This document shows, piece by piece, positions 15,959 to 22,933 of a stretch of 39,267 nucleotides of DNA. How positions within the stretch are numbered: position 1 is the stretch's first letter; each line of letters opens with the position of its first letter. Below the pieces are notes generated by a model. That model searched no databases. It was not told the DNA's origin and saw only the letters and a list, made by a program, of their open reading frames with translations. This DNA comes from Pseudomonas sp. C1C7 (lineage in GTDB: Bacteria; Pseudomonadota; Gammaproteobacteria; Pseudomonadales; Pseudomonadaceae). The stretch spans positions 1 through 39,267 of the forward strand of contig NZ_JABFMP010000051.1 of assembly GCF_013359595.1 (NCBI RefSeq), read 5' to 3'. The translations under genes and the position numbers were made by a program.

Positions 15959-17140
15959 TCAGACCAGGAAGCTTTCCACCAGCCGTACCCAGTAACTGGC
16001 GCCCGTGGCCAGGCAGCTGTCGTTGAAGTCGTAGCCGGGGTTATGCACCATGCAGCCGCCTTCGCCGTCACCATTACCGATCAGCAGGTAGCAGCCGGGG
16101 CAACGCTCGAGCATCACCGCGAAATCCTCGCTGCCGGTCAGCGGTTTCATGTCCTTGATCAGGCCGTCCTCGCCGACCCATTCCAGCGCCACCTGGCGCG
16201 CAAAGGCGGTGCTTTGCGCGTGATTGATCAATGGCGGGAAGCGTTGCGCTTCGTCGACAGTGACGGTGGCCCGTGCGCCGAAACTCACGGCCTGGGCTTC
16301 GGCGACGGCGGTGATGCGGGCGATCAGTTCATCGCGCACCTTTGGTTTGAGGGCTCGCACGCTCAACTGCAGCTCGGCGTGATCGGGAATCACGTTGGCG
16401 GCGATCCCGGCATGGAAGGCGCCGACCGTCACCACGCCGGTGTCCAGCGGGTCGACGTTGCGCGCCACGATGCTCTGCAACGCCACCACGATGGACGAGC
16501 CCGCCAGCACCGGATCGACCGCCTTGTGCGGCATCGCGCCGTGACCGCCGACGCCGTCGATGCGTATGGTCACGGTGTCGGTGGAGGCCATGAACGGGCC
16601 CGGCAGGAAGCCCAGTTTGCCCACCGGCAGTCCCGGCATGTTGTGCATCGCGAACACCGCATCGCAGGGGAACTGCTCGAACAGCCCGTCATCGAGCATG
16701 CGTTGCGCGCCGCCGTCGCCTTCCTCGGCGGGTTGGAAAATCACCACCAGCGCGCCGTCGAACTCGCGGCTCTCGGCCAGGTATTTGGCCGCTGCCAGCA
16801 ACATCGCGGTGTGGCCGTCGTGACCGCAGGCGTGCATCACACCTTCATGGCGGCTGGAGTAGGGCAGGCCGGTGTTCTCGATGATCGGCAGCGCATCCAT
16901 GTCCGCGCGCAGGCCGATCATCTTGCTGCCCTGGCCATGGCGCAGCAGCCCGACCACGCCGGTGCCGCCCAGGCCACGGTGCACTTCGTAGCCCCATTCG
17001 CCGAGTTTGCTCGCCACCAGATCGGCGGTGGCGAACTCCTCGAAGCTCAGCTCCGGATGGGCGTGGATGTGCTGACGCAGGGCGATCATCTCTTCTTCGA
17101 GCGCACGAATACCGGGCAGCGCAGGCAGGTTGAGCATCAT
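15959..17140 (-). CDS. M20 metallo-amidohydrolase (hippurate hydrolase-like)
   Basis: A 393-residue M20D peptidase-family amidohydrolase. Metal-site and catalytic landmarks are HACGHDGH (Cys105, His107), PAEEG (Glu139/Glu140), the dimerisation-domain GGHGAMPH stretch and a C-terminal GSEDFAVM followed by MVHNPGYDFND. The conserved Cys is typical of hippurate and IAA-amino acid hydrolases, which split N-acyl amino acids in the cytoplasm. ATG at 17140 or 17137 both follow GAGGA; the first is given. It heads a two-gene unit with the symporter and is divergent from a LysR gene that probably controls it. Confidence 0.92.
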   Translation of the reverse strand: MMLNLPALPGIRALEEEMIALRQHIHAHPELSFEEFATADLVASKLGEWGYEVHRGLGGTGVVGLLRHGQGSKMIGLRADMDALPIIENTGLPYSSRHEGVMHACGHDGHTAMLLAAAKYLAESREFDGALVVIFQPAEEGDGGAQRMLDDGLFEQFPCDAVFAMHNMPGLPVGKLGFLPGPFMASTDTVTIRIDGVGGHGAMPHKAVDPVLAGSSIVVALQSIVARNVDPLDTGVVTVGAFHAGIAANVIPDHAELQLSVRALKPKVRDELIARITAVAEAQAVSFGARATVTVDEAQRFPPLINHAQSTAFARQVALEWVGEDGLIKDMKPLTGSEDFAVMLERCPGCYLLIGNGDGEGGCMVHNPGYDFNDSCLATGASYWVRLVESFLV

Positions 17141-17177
17141 AAATTCCTCGTTTTTATTGGTCGTTTTCGGATGGCCG

Positions 17178-17203
17178 ACTGATACCCTGCGATCCTAATC
17201 AGT
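17178..17203. promoter_or_regulatory. Candidate LysR operator dyad
   Basis: ACTGAT (17178-17183) and ATCAGT (17198-17203) are perfect inverted arms separated by 14 bp in the 136-bp gap between the M20 gene and the divergent LysR gene. Position and form fit a LysR recognition site. No binding evidence exists. Confidence 0.45.
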
Positions 17204-17241
17204 TGGCGAAAGCCGCGGCAGTCGCAAAAAAGCGGGGCTGA

Positions 17242-17254
17242 AAACCCAGGGTTT
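17242..17254. promoter_or_regulatory. Perfect 13-bp palindrome before the LysR gene
   Basis: AAACCC-A-GGGTTT lies about 25 bp before the LysR start. It could be a second (autoregulatory) operator. The symmetry is exact but short; function is a guess. Confidence 0.3.
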
Positions 17255-17276
17255 ACACCCCAGGCGTCAGGAGGAA

Positions 17277-18233
17277 ATGATGAAGCTGCATCAATTGCGC
17301 GCGCTGGTGATGATTGCCGACTGTGGCAGCATCCGCGCGGCGGCGCGGCAACTGGACGTGTCGCAGACGGCGGTGGCCAAGGCCCTGCGCGAGCTGGAGG
17401 AGCAACTGCAATTGCCGCTGCTGGTGCGCAACGCCAGCGGGGTGGTGCTGACCCAGTACGGTCAGTCGCTGTTGCAGCATGCGCGGCAGGTGCTCAGCCA
17501 GCTGGAACGTGCCGAACTGGAACTGGCGCACCTGAGCGATCAGGCTCAGGGGCATTTGCGTCTGGGCATCTCGCCGTGGATGGGCATGACCTTGCTGCCG
17601 GAGGTGGTGACGCTGTTCCGCCAGCGCATGCCGCGGGTGCGCCTGGAAGTGTTCGAAGGGCTGATGGCGGTGACTTTGCCGCGCTTGCGTGACGGCACCA
17701 TGGAGTTCGCGGTGGGGCTGGTTTCGTCGCTGCTGCCGCGTCCGGAGTTCGTCAGCGAGCCGATTTTTTCCTATTCCATGGCCGTGGTCGCCCGCCGGGG
17801 GCATCCTCGCATCGCCAGCCGTTCCATCCACGAACTGCTCGATCAGGACTGGGTGGTCAATTACCCCGATGCCAGTCACGAAGGCCTGATGACAGAGCTG
17901 TTCTGGCAGCACGGCGCGCAGATCGACATGCAGCATATCCATCGCGCGCACTCGCCGCAGCTGACGCTGTCGTTGATCGAGCAGACCGACATGCTCAGCT
18001 ATTTTCCCGAGCCGATGTTGACTGTGCCGATCTATCGCGAGCGTGTGGCTCGGTTGGAGCTGGTCGAGCGTTTTGCGACGGACACCATTGGCATCGTCAC
18101 GCCGCGCAATGCGCAGTTGGGGGTGGCGGCGCAGTGTTTTGTGGATTGTCTGTTGCAGGTGATTCGTCGGCGGGCGCGGTCGGCGAGGGTGGAGGATGTG
18201 GAGTTGTTCGATACGCTGCAGTTGTTGATCTGA
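17277..18233 (+). CDS. LysR-family regulator, divergent from the amidohydrolase operon
   Basis: A 318-residue LysR protein: winged helix-turn-helix at residues 1-62 (LHQLRALVMIADCGSIRAAARQL, VSQTAVAKALRELEEQL, VLTQYGQSLL) and an effector domain from about 92. It belongs to a different LysR subgroup from the regulator at 7677-8594. Two ATGs are adjacent at 17277 and 17280; GGAGGA is only 3 nt before the first, so the second may be used. By position it should control the M20 hydrolase and symporter genes through the dyad at 17178-17203. Confidence 0.9.
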   Translation: MMKLHQLRALVMIADCGSIRAAARQLDVSQTAVAKALRELEEQLQLPLLVRNASGVVLTQYGQSLLQHARQVLSQLERAELELAHLSDQAQGHLRLGISPWMGMTLLPEVVTLFRQRMPRVRLEVFEGLMAVTLPRLRDGTMEFAVGLVSSLLPRPEFVSEPIFSYSMAVVARRGHPRIASRSIHELLDQDWVVNYPDASHEGLMTELFWQHGAQIDMQHIHRAHSPQLTLSLIEQTDMLSYFPEPMLTVPIYRERVARLELVERFATDTIGIVTPRNAQLGVAAQCFVDCLLQVIRRRARSARVEDVELFDTLQLLI

Positions 18234-18265
18234 GAAGACAACGAATTGCCAGGCAATGAAGACTT

Positions 18266-18318
18266 TGTGGCGAGGGGGCTTGTCGAAACGTCGCCACAGA
18301 TAAATCCCCTCACCACAG
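18266..18318. repeat. REP-like composite palindrome between convergent genes
   Basis: TGTGGCGA (18266-18273) pairs with TCGCCACA (18291-18298); a second arm, CCCCTCACCACAG, follows to 18318 and could pair instead with the GTGGCGAGGGG start. It is the same family as 14544-14574 and lies between the convergent LysR and ABC transporter genes, so a bidirectional terminator role is likely. Confidence 0.6.
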
Positions 18319-18339
18319 GTATGCCAACTGGCTGGTTGT

Positions 18340-20043
18340 TCAGACCGGCTGCTCAACCCTGCGATGCAACCACCGCGCCTCGCTCTGCAACTCCAGCACC
18401 TGCCAATGAAACCGCTCCAGCGACGCGTTATGCCCGACGCTGATCAGAATCGTCTCCGGCAACGTCTGCTTCAGCAACTGATAACACCGCGCCTCGTTCG
18501 CCGCATCCAGCGCCGAACTGCTCTCGTCGAGAAACAGCACCGCAGGCCGGGCGAGCAGGGCGCGGACGAAGGCGCAGCGTTGCTGTTCGCCGACGCTCAG
18601 GGTCTGCGACCAGTCGTGTTCCTGATCCAGCTGTTCGCTCAGGTGTTGCAGGCCGATTTGCTGCATGGTCTGGCGCAGGGCGGCGTCGGCTTCGCGATCC
18701 GGCGGGTTGGGGTACCACAGGGCTTCGCGCAGGCTGCCCAGGGGCAGGTAGGGTTTTTGCGAGAGGGTCAGGGCGCGACTTCGGTCGTAGCTTGCGCAGC
18801 CGCTGGCGTGGGGCCAGAGCCCGGTGACCGTGCGAATGAAGGTCGACTTGCCGTAGCCCGACGGCGCGCTGATCAGCAGGCTGTCGCCGGGCTTGAGGGA
18901 AAGGTTGAAGCCGTCGAACAGGCGGCGGCCGTTGGGCAGCCAGATGTCCAGATCCTTGATCTCCAGGCCTTCGACCTGATGACCGGCGACCACATTGGAC
19001 TGCACCTGGACCTTGTCGAGCCGCTCCTGGAAACCGATCAACCGATCGATCACCGATTTCCACGCCGACAGTTCCGGGAACACTTCCACCAGATAGGCGA
19101 TGGCCGAGTGCACTTCGCCGAAAGCGGCGCTGATCTGGGTCAGGCGACCCAAGGGGAAGGCGCCGGCGAAGAACTGCGGCGCCATGATGAACATCGGGAT
19201 GACCGTGGCGCTGCGCAGGTAGAAGGTCGAGTAGCCCATGATCAGCTTCTGCTTTTTCACCAGCGCCCAGAAGTTCACCAGCGCCGCTTCCAGACGCTGG
19301 TTGAACCGTTCGTTCTCCACCGCTTCGCCGTTGTACAGGGCCACCGAGTCGGCGTTCTCCCGCAGGCGCATCAACGAGAAACGAAAGTCCGCTTCGCGCC
19401 GCTGTTGCAGGAAGTTCAGTCGCGGCAAGGCTCGACCCAGCCAGAACGCCAGTCCGGTGCCGGCCAGCGCATAGACAATCGCGATCCACACCAGCAGCCC
19501 CGGAATGACCACCGAATCACCGGCGAACGGCACGCTGACCAGGGCCGAAGCCTGCCAGATGATGTGCAGGAAGGAGAACAGCGAGACCACCGAGGTCAAA
19601 AGGCCCAGGGTCAGTTTCAGCGATTTGACGATGAACAGATCGATGTCTTCGGCGATCCGCTGGTCGGGGTTGTCGACTTCGGTTTCGGTCAGTTTGAGCT
19701 TCTGGTAACGCTGGCTGCCCAGCCATTGCTCGAGCAGGTTGTGGGTAGCCCAGCGACGCCAGCGCAACGTCAGCTTCTGCTGGAAGTGAAACGCGGCGAC
19801 GGTAAAGGTGGCGGTGCCGATCTGCAGCAGGATGAACTGCACGCTGCCGACGATAAAGCCCTGGTAATCCAGAGCCTGCAAGGCGTTGTAGAAGTGCAGG
19901 TTCCAGAAGTTGGTCAGGATGTTGACCCCCACCAGGCACAGGGTCATCACCACCGTGGCCACCAGCAACAGCAACGCCGGGTACTTTTCTTCCGAGGCCC
20001 AGAAAGGCCCTGCGAGACGCCAGAAATTGCGGAGAGTTTGCAT
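18340..20043 (-). CDS. SbmA/YddA-like ABC transporter (fused permease-ATPase)
   Basis: A 567-residue half transporter. The N-terminal 300 residues hold about six helices of the SbmA/BacA-like membrane domain, with LRWRRWATHNLLEQWL and the signature NPDQRIAEDI. The ATPase follows: Walker A SGYGKST near residues 393-399, signature LSVGEQQR, Walker B AVLFLDES and the D-loop SALD. The family (YddA, Rv1819c, BclA type) moves peptides, cobalamin or siderophore-like molecules across the inner membrane. It is divergent from the FhuF-like reductase and close to the NRPS genes, which suggests siderophore traffic, for example import into the cytoplasm before reduction; the direction is not shown. Confidence 0.88.
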   Translation of the reverse strand: MQTLRNFWRLAGPFWASEEKYPALLLLVATVVMTLCLVGVNILTNFWNLHFYNALQALDYQGFIVGSVQFILLQIGTATFTVAAFHFQQKLTLRWRRWATHNLLEQWLGSQRYQKLKLTETEVDNPDQRIAEDIDLFIVKSLKLTLGLLTSVVSLFSFLHIIWQASALVSVPFAGDSVVIPGLLVWIAIVYALAGTGLAFWLGRALPRLNFLQQRREADFRFSLMRLRENADSVALYNGEAVENERFNQRLEAALVNFWALVKKQKLIMGYSTFYLRSATVIPMFIMAPQFFAGAFPLGRLTQISAAFGEVHSAIAYLVEVFPELSAWKSVIDRLIGFQERLDKVQVQSNVVAGHQVEGLEIKDLDIWLPNGRRLFDGFNLSLKPGDSLLISAPSGYGKSTFIRTVTGLWPHASGCASYDRSRALTLSQKPYLPLGSLREALWYPNPPDREADAALRQTMQQIGLQHLSEQLDQEHDWSQTLSVGEQQRCAFVRALLARPAVLFLDESSSALDAANEARCYQLLKQTLPETILISVGHNASLERFHWQVLELQSEARWLHRRVEQPV

Positions 20044-20111
20044 GAGGTCGTGATGGGCCCGGTCGCTAGCGACGTTGAGTTTGCGAGAGAGGGACGATAG
20101 GATCGGCCAAT

Positions 20112-20130
20112 GCTAATGGTTTGCAATAAT
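20112..20130. promoter_or_regulatory. Weak Fur-box-like site
   Basis: By hand, 11 of 19 positions match the classical Fur consensus GATAATGATAATCATTATC. It lies in the AT-rich gap between the divergent FhuF-like and ABC transporter genes, just before the reductase ribosome site. This is at the lower limit of real Fur boxes; the gene context raises its likelihood. Confidence 0.28.
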
Positions 20131-20155
20131 TAGGGAAAGTCACGGGAGACCTGTC

Positions 20156-20926
20156 ATCGAATTTCCAGAATGGCTCAGTCAGGCCTGGCCGCCAATAAAG
20201 CGGGTCATCCAGCGTGAACCCGGCGATCATCCTGACGTTCCCCTGAACCGACTTGCCGATCCTGCAGTGCTGCAACCGCTGCTGACGCGCTTTGCCCTGC
20301 TGTACCCGGGGGTGAACAGCGCGGCGGTGGTTTCCCAGTGGTCGATGAACTACATGAGCATCGTCCTGCCGGCGACTTTCGCCTGTGTGTTGACCCGCGG
20401 TGGCGCGATCGACTTCTGGAACGGGGAATTCGTTCTGGTTCACGATGACGGGCAGCCCAAGGCGCTGGGGCTGGCCGAGCCGCTGCCGGTCCTGGCAGCT
20501 GAGGACCGCGCCGCCTATTGGTCGCGCCTGATCCACGAACACCTGGCGCCGCTGTTCGCCACCCTGGCGGCTGCCGGTGGTCTGGCACCGAAAATCCTCT
20601 GGGGCAACATGGTCGCGATCTGGGATGGCGCGTTCGCCCGGATGGACCCTGATTTGTCCCGCGACGGCTTCGCCGACGCCCATGCCTGTCTGGAACCGGT
20701 CACGGTCAATGACGGTCGCCTCAAGCTGCGCGGCCTGCAATGGATGGTCCAATCCCCTGCGCCCGAGGTATGCCCGCAACTGCCGCTGCGCCGGCATTGC
20801 TGCCTGCATTACCAACTGCACGCGCCGGTCGAAGGCGAGCCCGCCGTACTCTGCGAATCCTGCCCCAAACTGCACCGCCTGCCGCTGGCGGAGCAGGTCA
20901 GTTATCTGCATTACATCTACGAGTAA
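20156..20926 (+). CDS. FhuF-like ferric-siderophore reductase with non-canonical start
   Basis: The C-terminus carries a four-cysteine [2Fe-2S] motif, CC (215-216) and CESC (233-236) when counted from 20156, as in FhuF-type reductases that release iron from ferric siderophores in the cytoplasm. Coding sequence continues upstream of the first canonical in-frame start (GTG 20267): residues read IEFPEWLSQAWPPIKRVIQ from 20156, preceded by GGGAGA at ideal distance, with ATC at 20156 and GTC at 20153. No ATG, GTG or TTG occurs in frame between 20117 and 20267. Either a rare ATC start is used, translation begins at 20267 (219 residues, lacking about 37), or a start codon has mutated. The CC-to-C spacing (16) exceeds that recalled for E. 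coli FhuF (10). Confidence 0.75.
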   Translation: MEFPEWLSQAWPPIKRVIQREPGDHPDVPLNRLADPAVLQPLLTRFALLYPGVNSAAVVSQWSMNYMSIVLPATFACVLTRGGAIDFWNGEFVLVHDDGQPKALGLAEPLPVLAAEDRAAYWSRLIHEHLAPLFATLAAAGGLAPKILWGNMVAIWDGAFARMDPDLSRDGFADAHACLEPVTVNDGRLKLRGLQWMVQSPAPEVCPQLPLRRHCCLHYQLHAPVEGEPAVLCESCPKLHRLPLAEQVSYLHYIYE

Positions 20927-20941
20927 GCCCATTACACCGGC

Positions 20942-21300
20942 CCCGCAGGAGCGAGGCTTGCCCGCGAAGGCGACGTGTCAGTCACCATTGCAGTCGGCTG
21001 AACTGACGCTTTCGCGGGCAAGCCTCGCTCCCACAGGGTTTTGGGTTGTTTGAAGGATTTGTGGCGGCATGGAGTCTGTGGGAGCGGGCTTGCCCGCGAA
21101 GGCGACGTGTCAGTCACCATTGCAGTCGGCTGAACTGACGCTTTCGCGGGCAAGCCTCGCTCCCACAGGGTTTTGGGTTGTTTGAAGGATTTGTGGCGGC
21201 ATGGAGTCTGTGGGAGCGGGCTTGCCCGCGAAGGCGGCGTGTCAGTCGCCATTGCAGTCGGCTGAACTGACGCTTTCGCGGGCAAGCCTCGCCCCTACAG
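20942..21300. repeat. Three tandem copies of a REP pair (BIME), 132-bp period
   Basis: Each unit has a REP (GGGAGCGGGCTTGCCCGCGA type) and its inverted mate (TCGCGGGCAAGCCTCGCTCC) about 36 bp apart, then a linker beginning GGGTTTTGGGTTG. The shared block GGCGACGTGTCAGTCACCAT starts at 20969 and 21101, and at 21233 in a slightly changed form, an exact 132-bp period. The last copy is cut short and contains the stop codon of the exporter gene. The array fills the space between the convergent reductase and exporter genes; no gene is seen in it. Confidence 0.92.
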
Positions 21301-22932
21301 GACTTTTTCAAGAGGCTGGGTGCGAGGGGTGATCTCGCTCAACGTCCCGTTCTCAACCCGGATCAACCGATCGGCGAGGCCAAAATACGCATCATCATGT
21401 GAAATCACGATCACCAGCTTCCCGCGCTCGCGCAGGTCGGTGAGGATGCGGTGGTAGAAGAAGTGCTTGAACACCGGGTCCTGGTCCGCCGCCCATTCAT
21501 CGAACAGGTAGCAGGGACGATCGTCCAGCCAGGCGCTGAGCAGGGCCAGGCGTTTGCGTTGGCCGGTGGACAGGGCCAGGGTGGTCAGCTGTCCGTTCTC
21601 GATCTGCACCTTGTGGTCCAGTTGCAGGTTCACCAGGTACTCCTGAGCCTGCTGTATGCGCTGCGGATCGTCGCCATGCAGCAGATTCTCGAACAGACAG
21701 AAGTCGGTAAAGATCGCCGAGAAGTGCTGGCGGTAATGGTGATTGTCATTGGCTGACGACACCTGCTCATCGAGCACGATGTCACCGTTTTCCGGACGGT
21801 AAAGCCCGGTCAGCAACATGGCCAGAGTGGTCTTGCCGCTGCCGTTGCCGCCGGTGATGAACACCGTTTCCCCGGCATTGAGCGTCAGGTCGACCGGCCC
21901 GAAGGTGAAATGCCCGTCCTCGCGTTCGCGGTAGTAGGTGTGGGCGACCTGGCGGCAGACCAGGCTGCGCACCTGGGTCGGCGGGATCGACTCGACGACC
22001 TCGCTGGCACTCTCCATTTCGCCTTCCAGCGCGCGGATCTTGTTCAGCGCAACGCTGGCCCGGCCCAAGGTGGGCAGGGCGTGCATCAGCTCCGACAGCG
22101 GCGTGATCATGTACAGGATGGCCAGGATAAAACCGGTCACCAGGCTGGTGCTCAGCTCGATGAACTGCGGCGCCACGAACAGCACCACACCGATCAGCAT
22201 GTAGAACACCGCATTGCCCCAGTTGAGCACCACGGCGTAGATGCTCATGCCGCGCACGAAGTCCTGGCGATACTGCTTGCTCACCGGCAACAGCAGGCGG
22301 CTGAAGAAATGCTGGCGGCGCGGGTGGTTCAGTTGCAGTTCCTTGCTGCCGTCGGTGAGCAGGCGGTACTGATCGAACAGCTGATCCTTCAATTCACGGG
22401 CCTTGGAGATCGACGTCAGCGCCCGCCGCTGCGGCCAGTTGAAACTCAGACTACCGAGCACGATCAGCGTCAGCGTCAGCACCAGCAATGGAAAGCTCAG
22501 CCAGCCCAGATACCCCAGGCAGGCGGCGATGATCCCGGCGTTGACCAGCAGGATCGGCACCAGCTCCACCGCCTGGCTGATGGTCTGGGTGTCGTCGGTC
22601 AGCATCGCCAGCAACCGATGCTTGCCCAGGCGCTGCAACTGCGCGTACGGCGTGTCGATCAGCTTGGCGCTCAGGTGCAGGCGCATGTCGTGCACCGCGC
22701 CCTGGCCCAGGCGCAGCAGGCTGACATCGGCGATCACCCGCGACACCGCGACCAGCAGCACCAGCCCGGCGAAATACCAGCCATCGGCCGGCCGCAACTG
22801 GTCGAACACTTCAAGGCTGTGGTTGATGGAGGCGATCAGGCCCGCCGCCGCCAAGCCACAGATCAGGCCGGTCAGGGTCGCGATCAGCAGCGCGCGCCAT
22901 GAACGTTTGGCCATGAGAATCAACAAATCCAT
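21295..22932 (-). CDS. Cyclic-peptide / PvdE-type ABC exporter
   Basis: A 545-residue fused permease-ATPase of the SyrD/PvdE class. About six helices occupy residues 1-300; the ATPase shows Walker A GGNGSGKTT near residues 358-366, the diagnostic LSTGQRKRL signature and Walker B CYLFDEWAADQDP, which is typical of this class. Members move NRPS peptides or siderophore precursors from cytoplasm to periplasm. ATG 22932 is chosen: it starts 1 nt after the stop of the terminal NRPS gene, with GGAG about 9 nt upstream; an open extension to 22974 overlaps that gene. Its end lies within the last REP copy. It is very probably the export pump for the peptide made by the genes before it. Confidence 0.92.
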   Translation of the reverse strand: MDLLILMAKRSWRALLIATLTGLICGLAAAGLIASINHSLEVFDQLRPADGWYFAGLVLLVAVSRVIADVSLLRLGQGAVHDMRLHLSAKLIDTPYAQLQRLGKHRLLAMLTDDTQTISQAVELVPILLVNAGIIAACLGYLGWLSFPLLVLTLTLIVLGSLSFNWPQRRALTSISKARELKDQLFDQYRLLTDGSKELQLNHPRRQHFFSRLLLPVSKQYRQDFVRGMSIYAVVLNWGNAVFYMLIGVVLFVAPQFIELSTSLVTGFILAILYMITPLSELMHALPTLGRASVALNKIRALEGEMESASEVVESIPPTQVRSLVCRQVAHTYYREREDGHFTFGPVDLTLNAGETVFITGGNGSGKTTLAMLLTGLYRPENGDIVLDEQVSSANDNHHYRQHFSAIFTDFCLFENLLHGDDPQRIQQAQEYLVNLQLDHKVQIENGQLTTLALSTGQRKRLALLSAWLDDRPCYLFDEWAADQDPVFKHFFYHRILTDLRERGKLVIVISHDDAYFGLADRLIRVENGTLSEITPRTQPLEKVL

Positions 22933-22933
22933 T

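Noticed and set aside
20942..21300. Regular repeats that could suggest a CRISPR array
   Set aside because: The period is 132 bp, the spacers are also repeated, and each unit is an inverted REP pair; there are no unique spacers and no cas genes.
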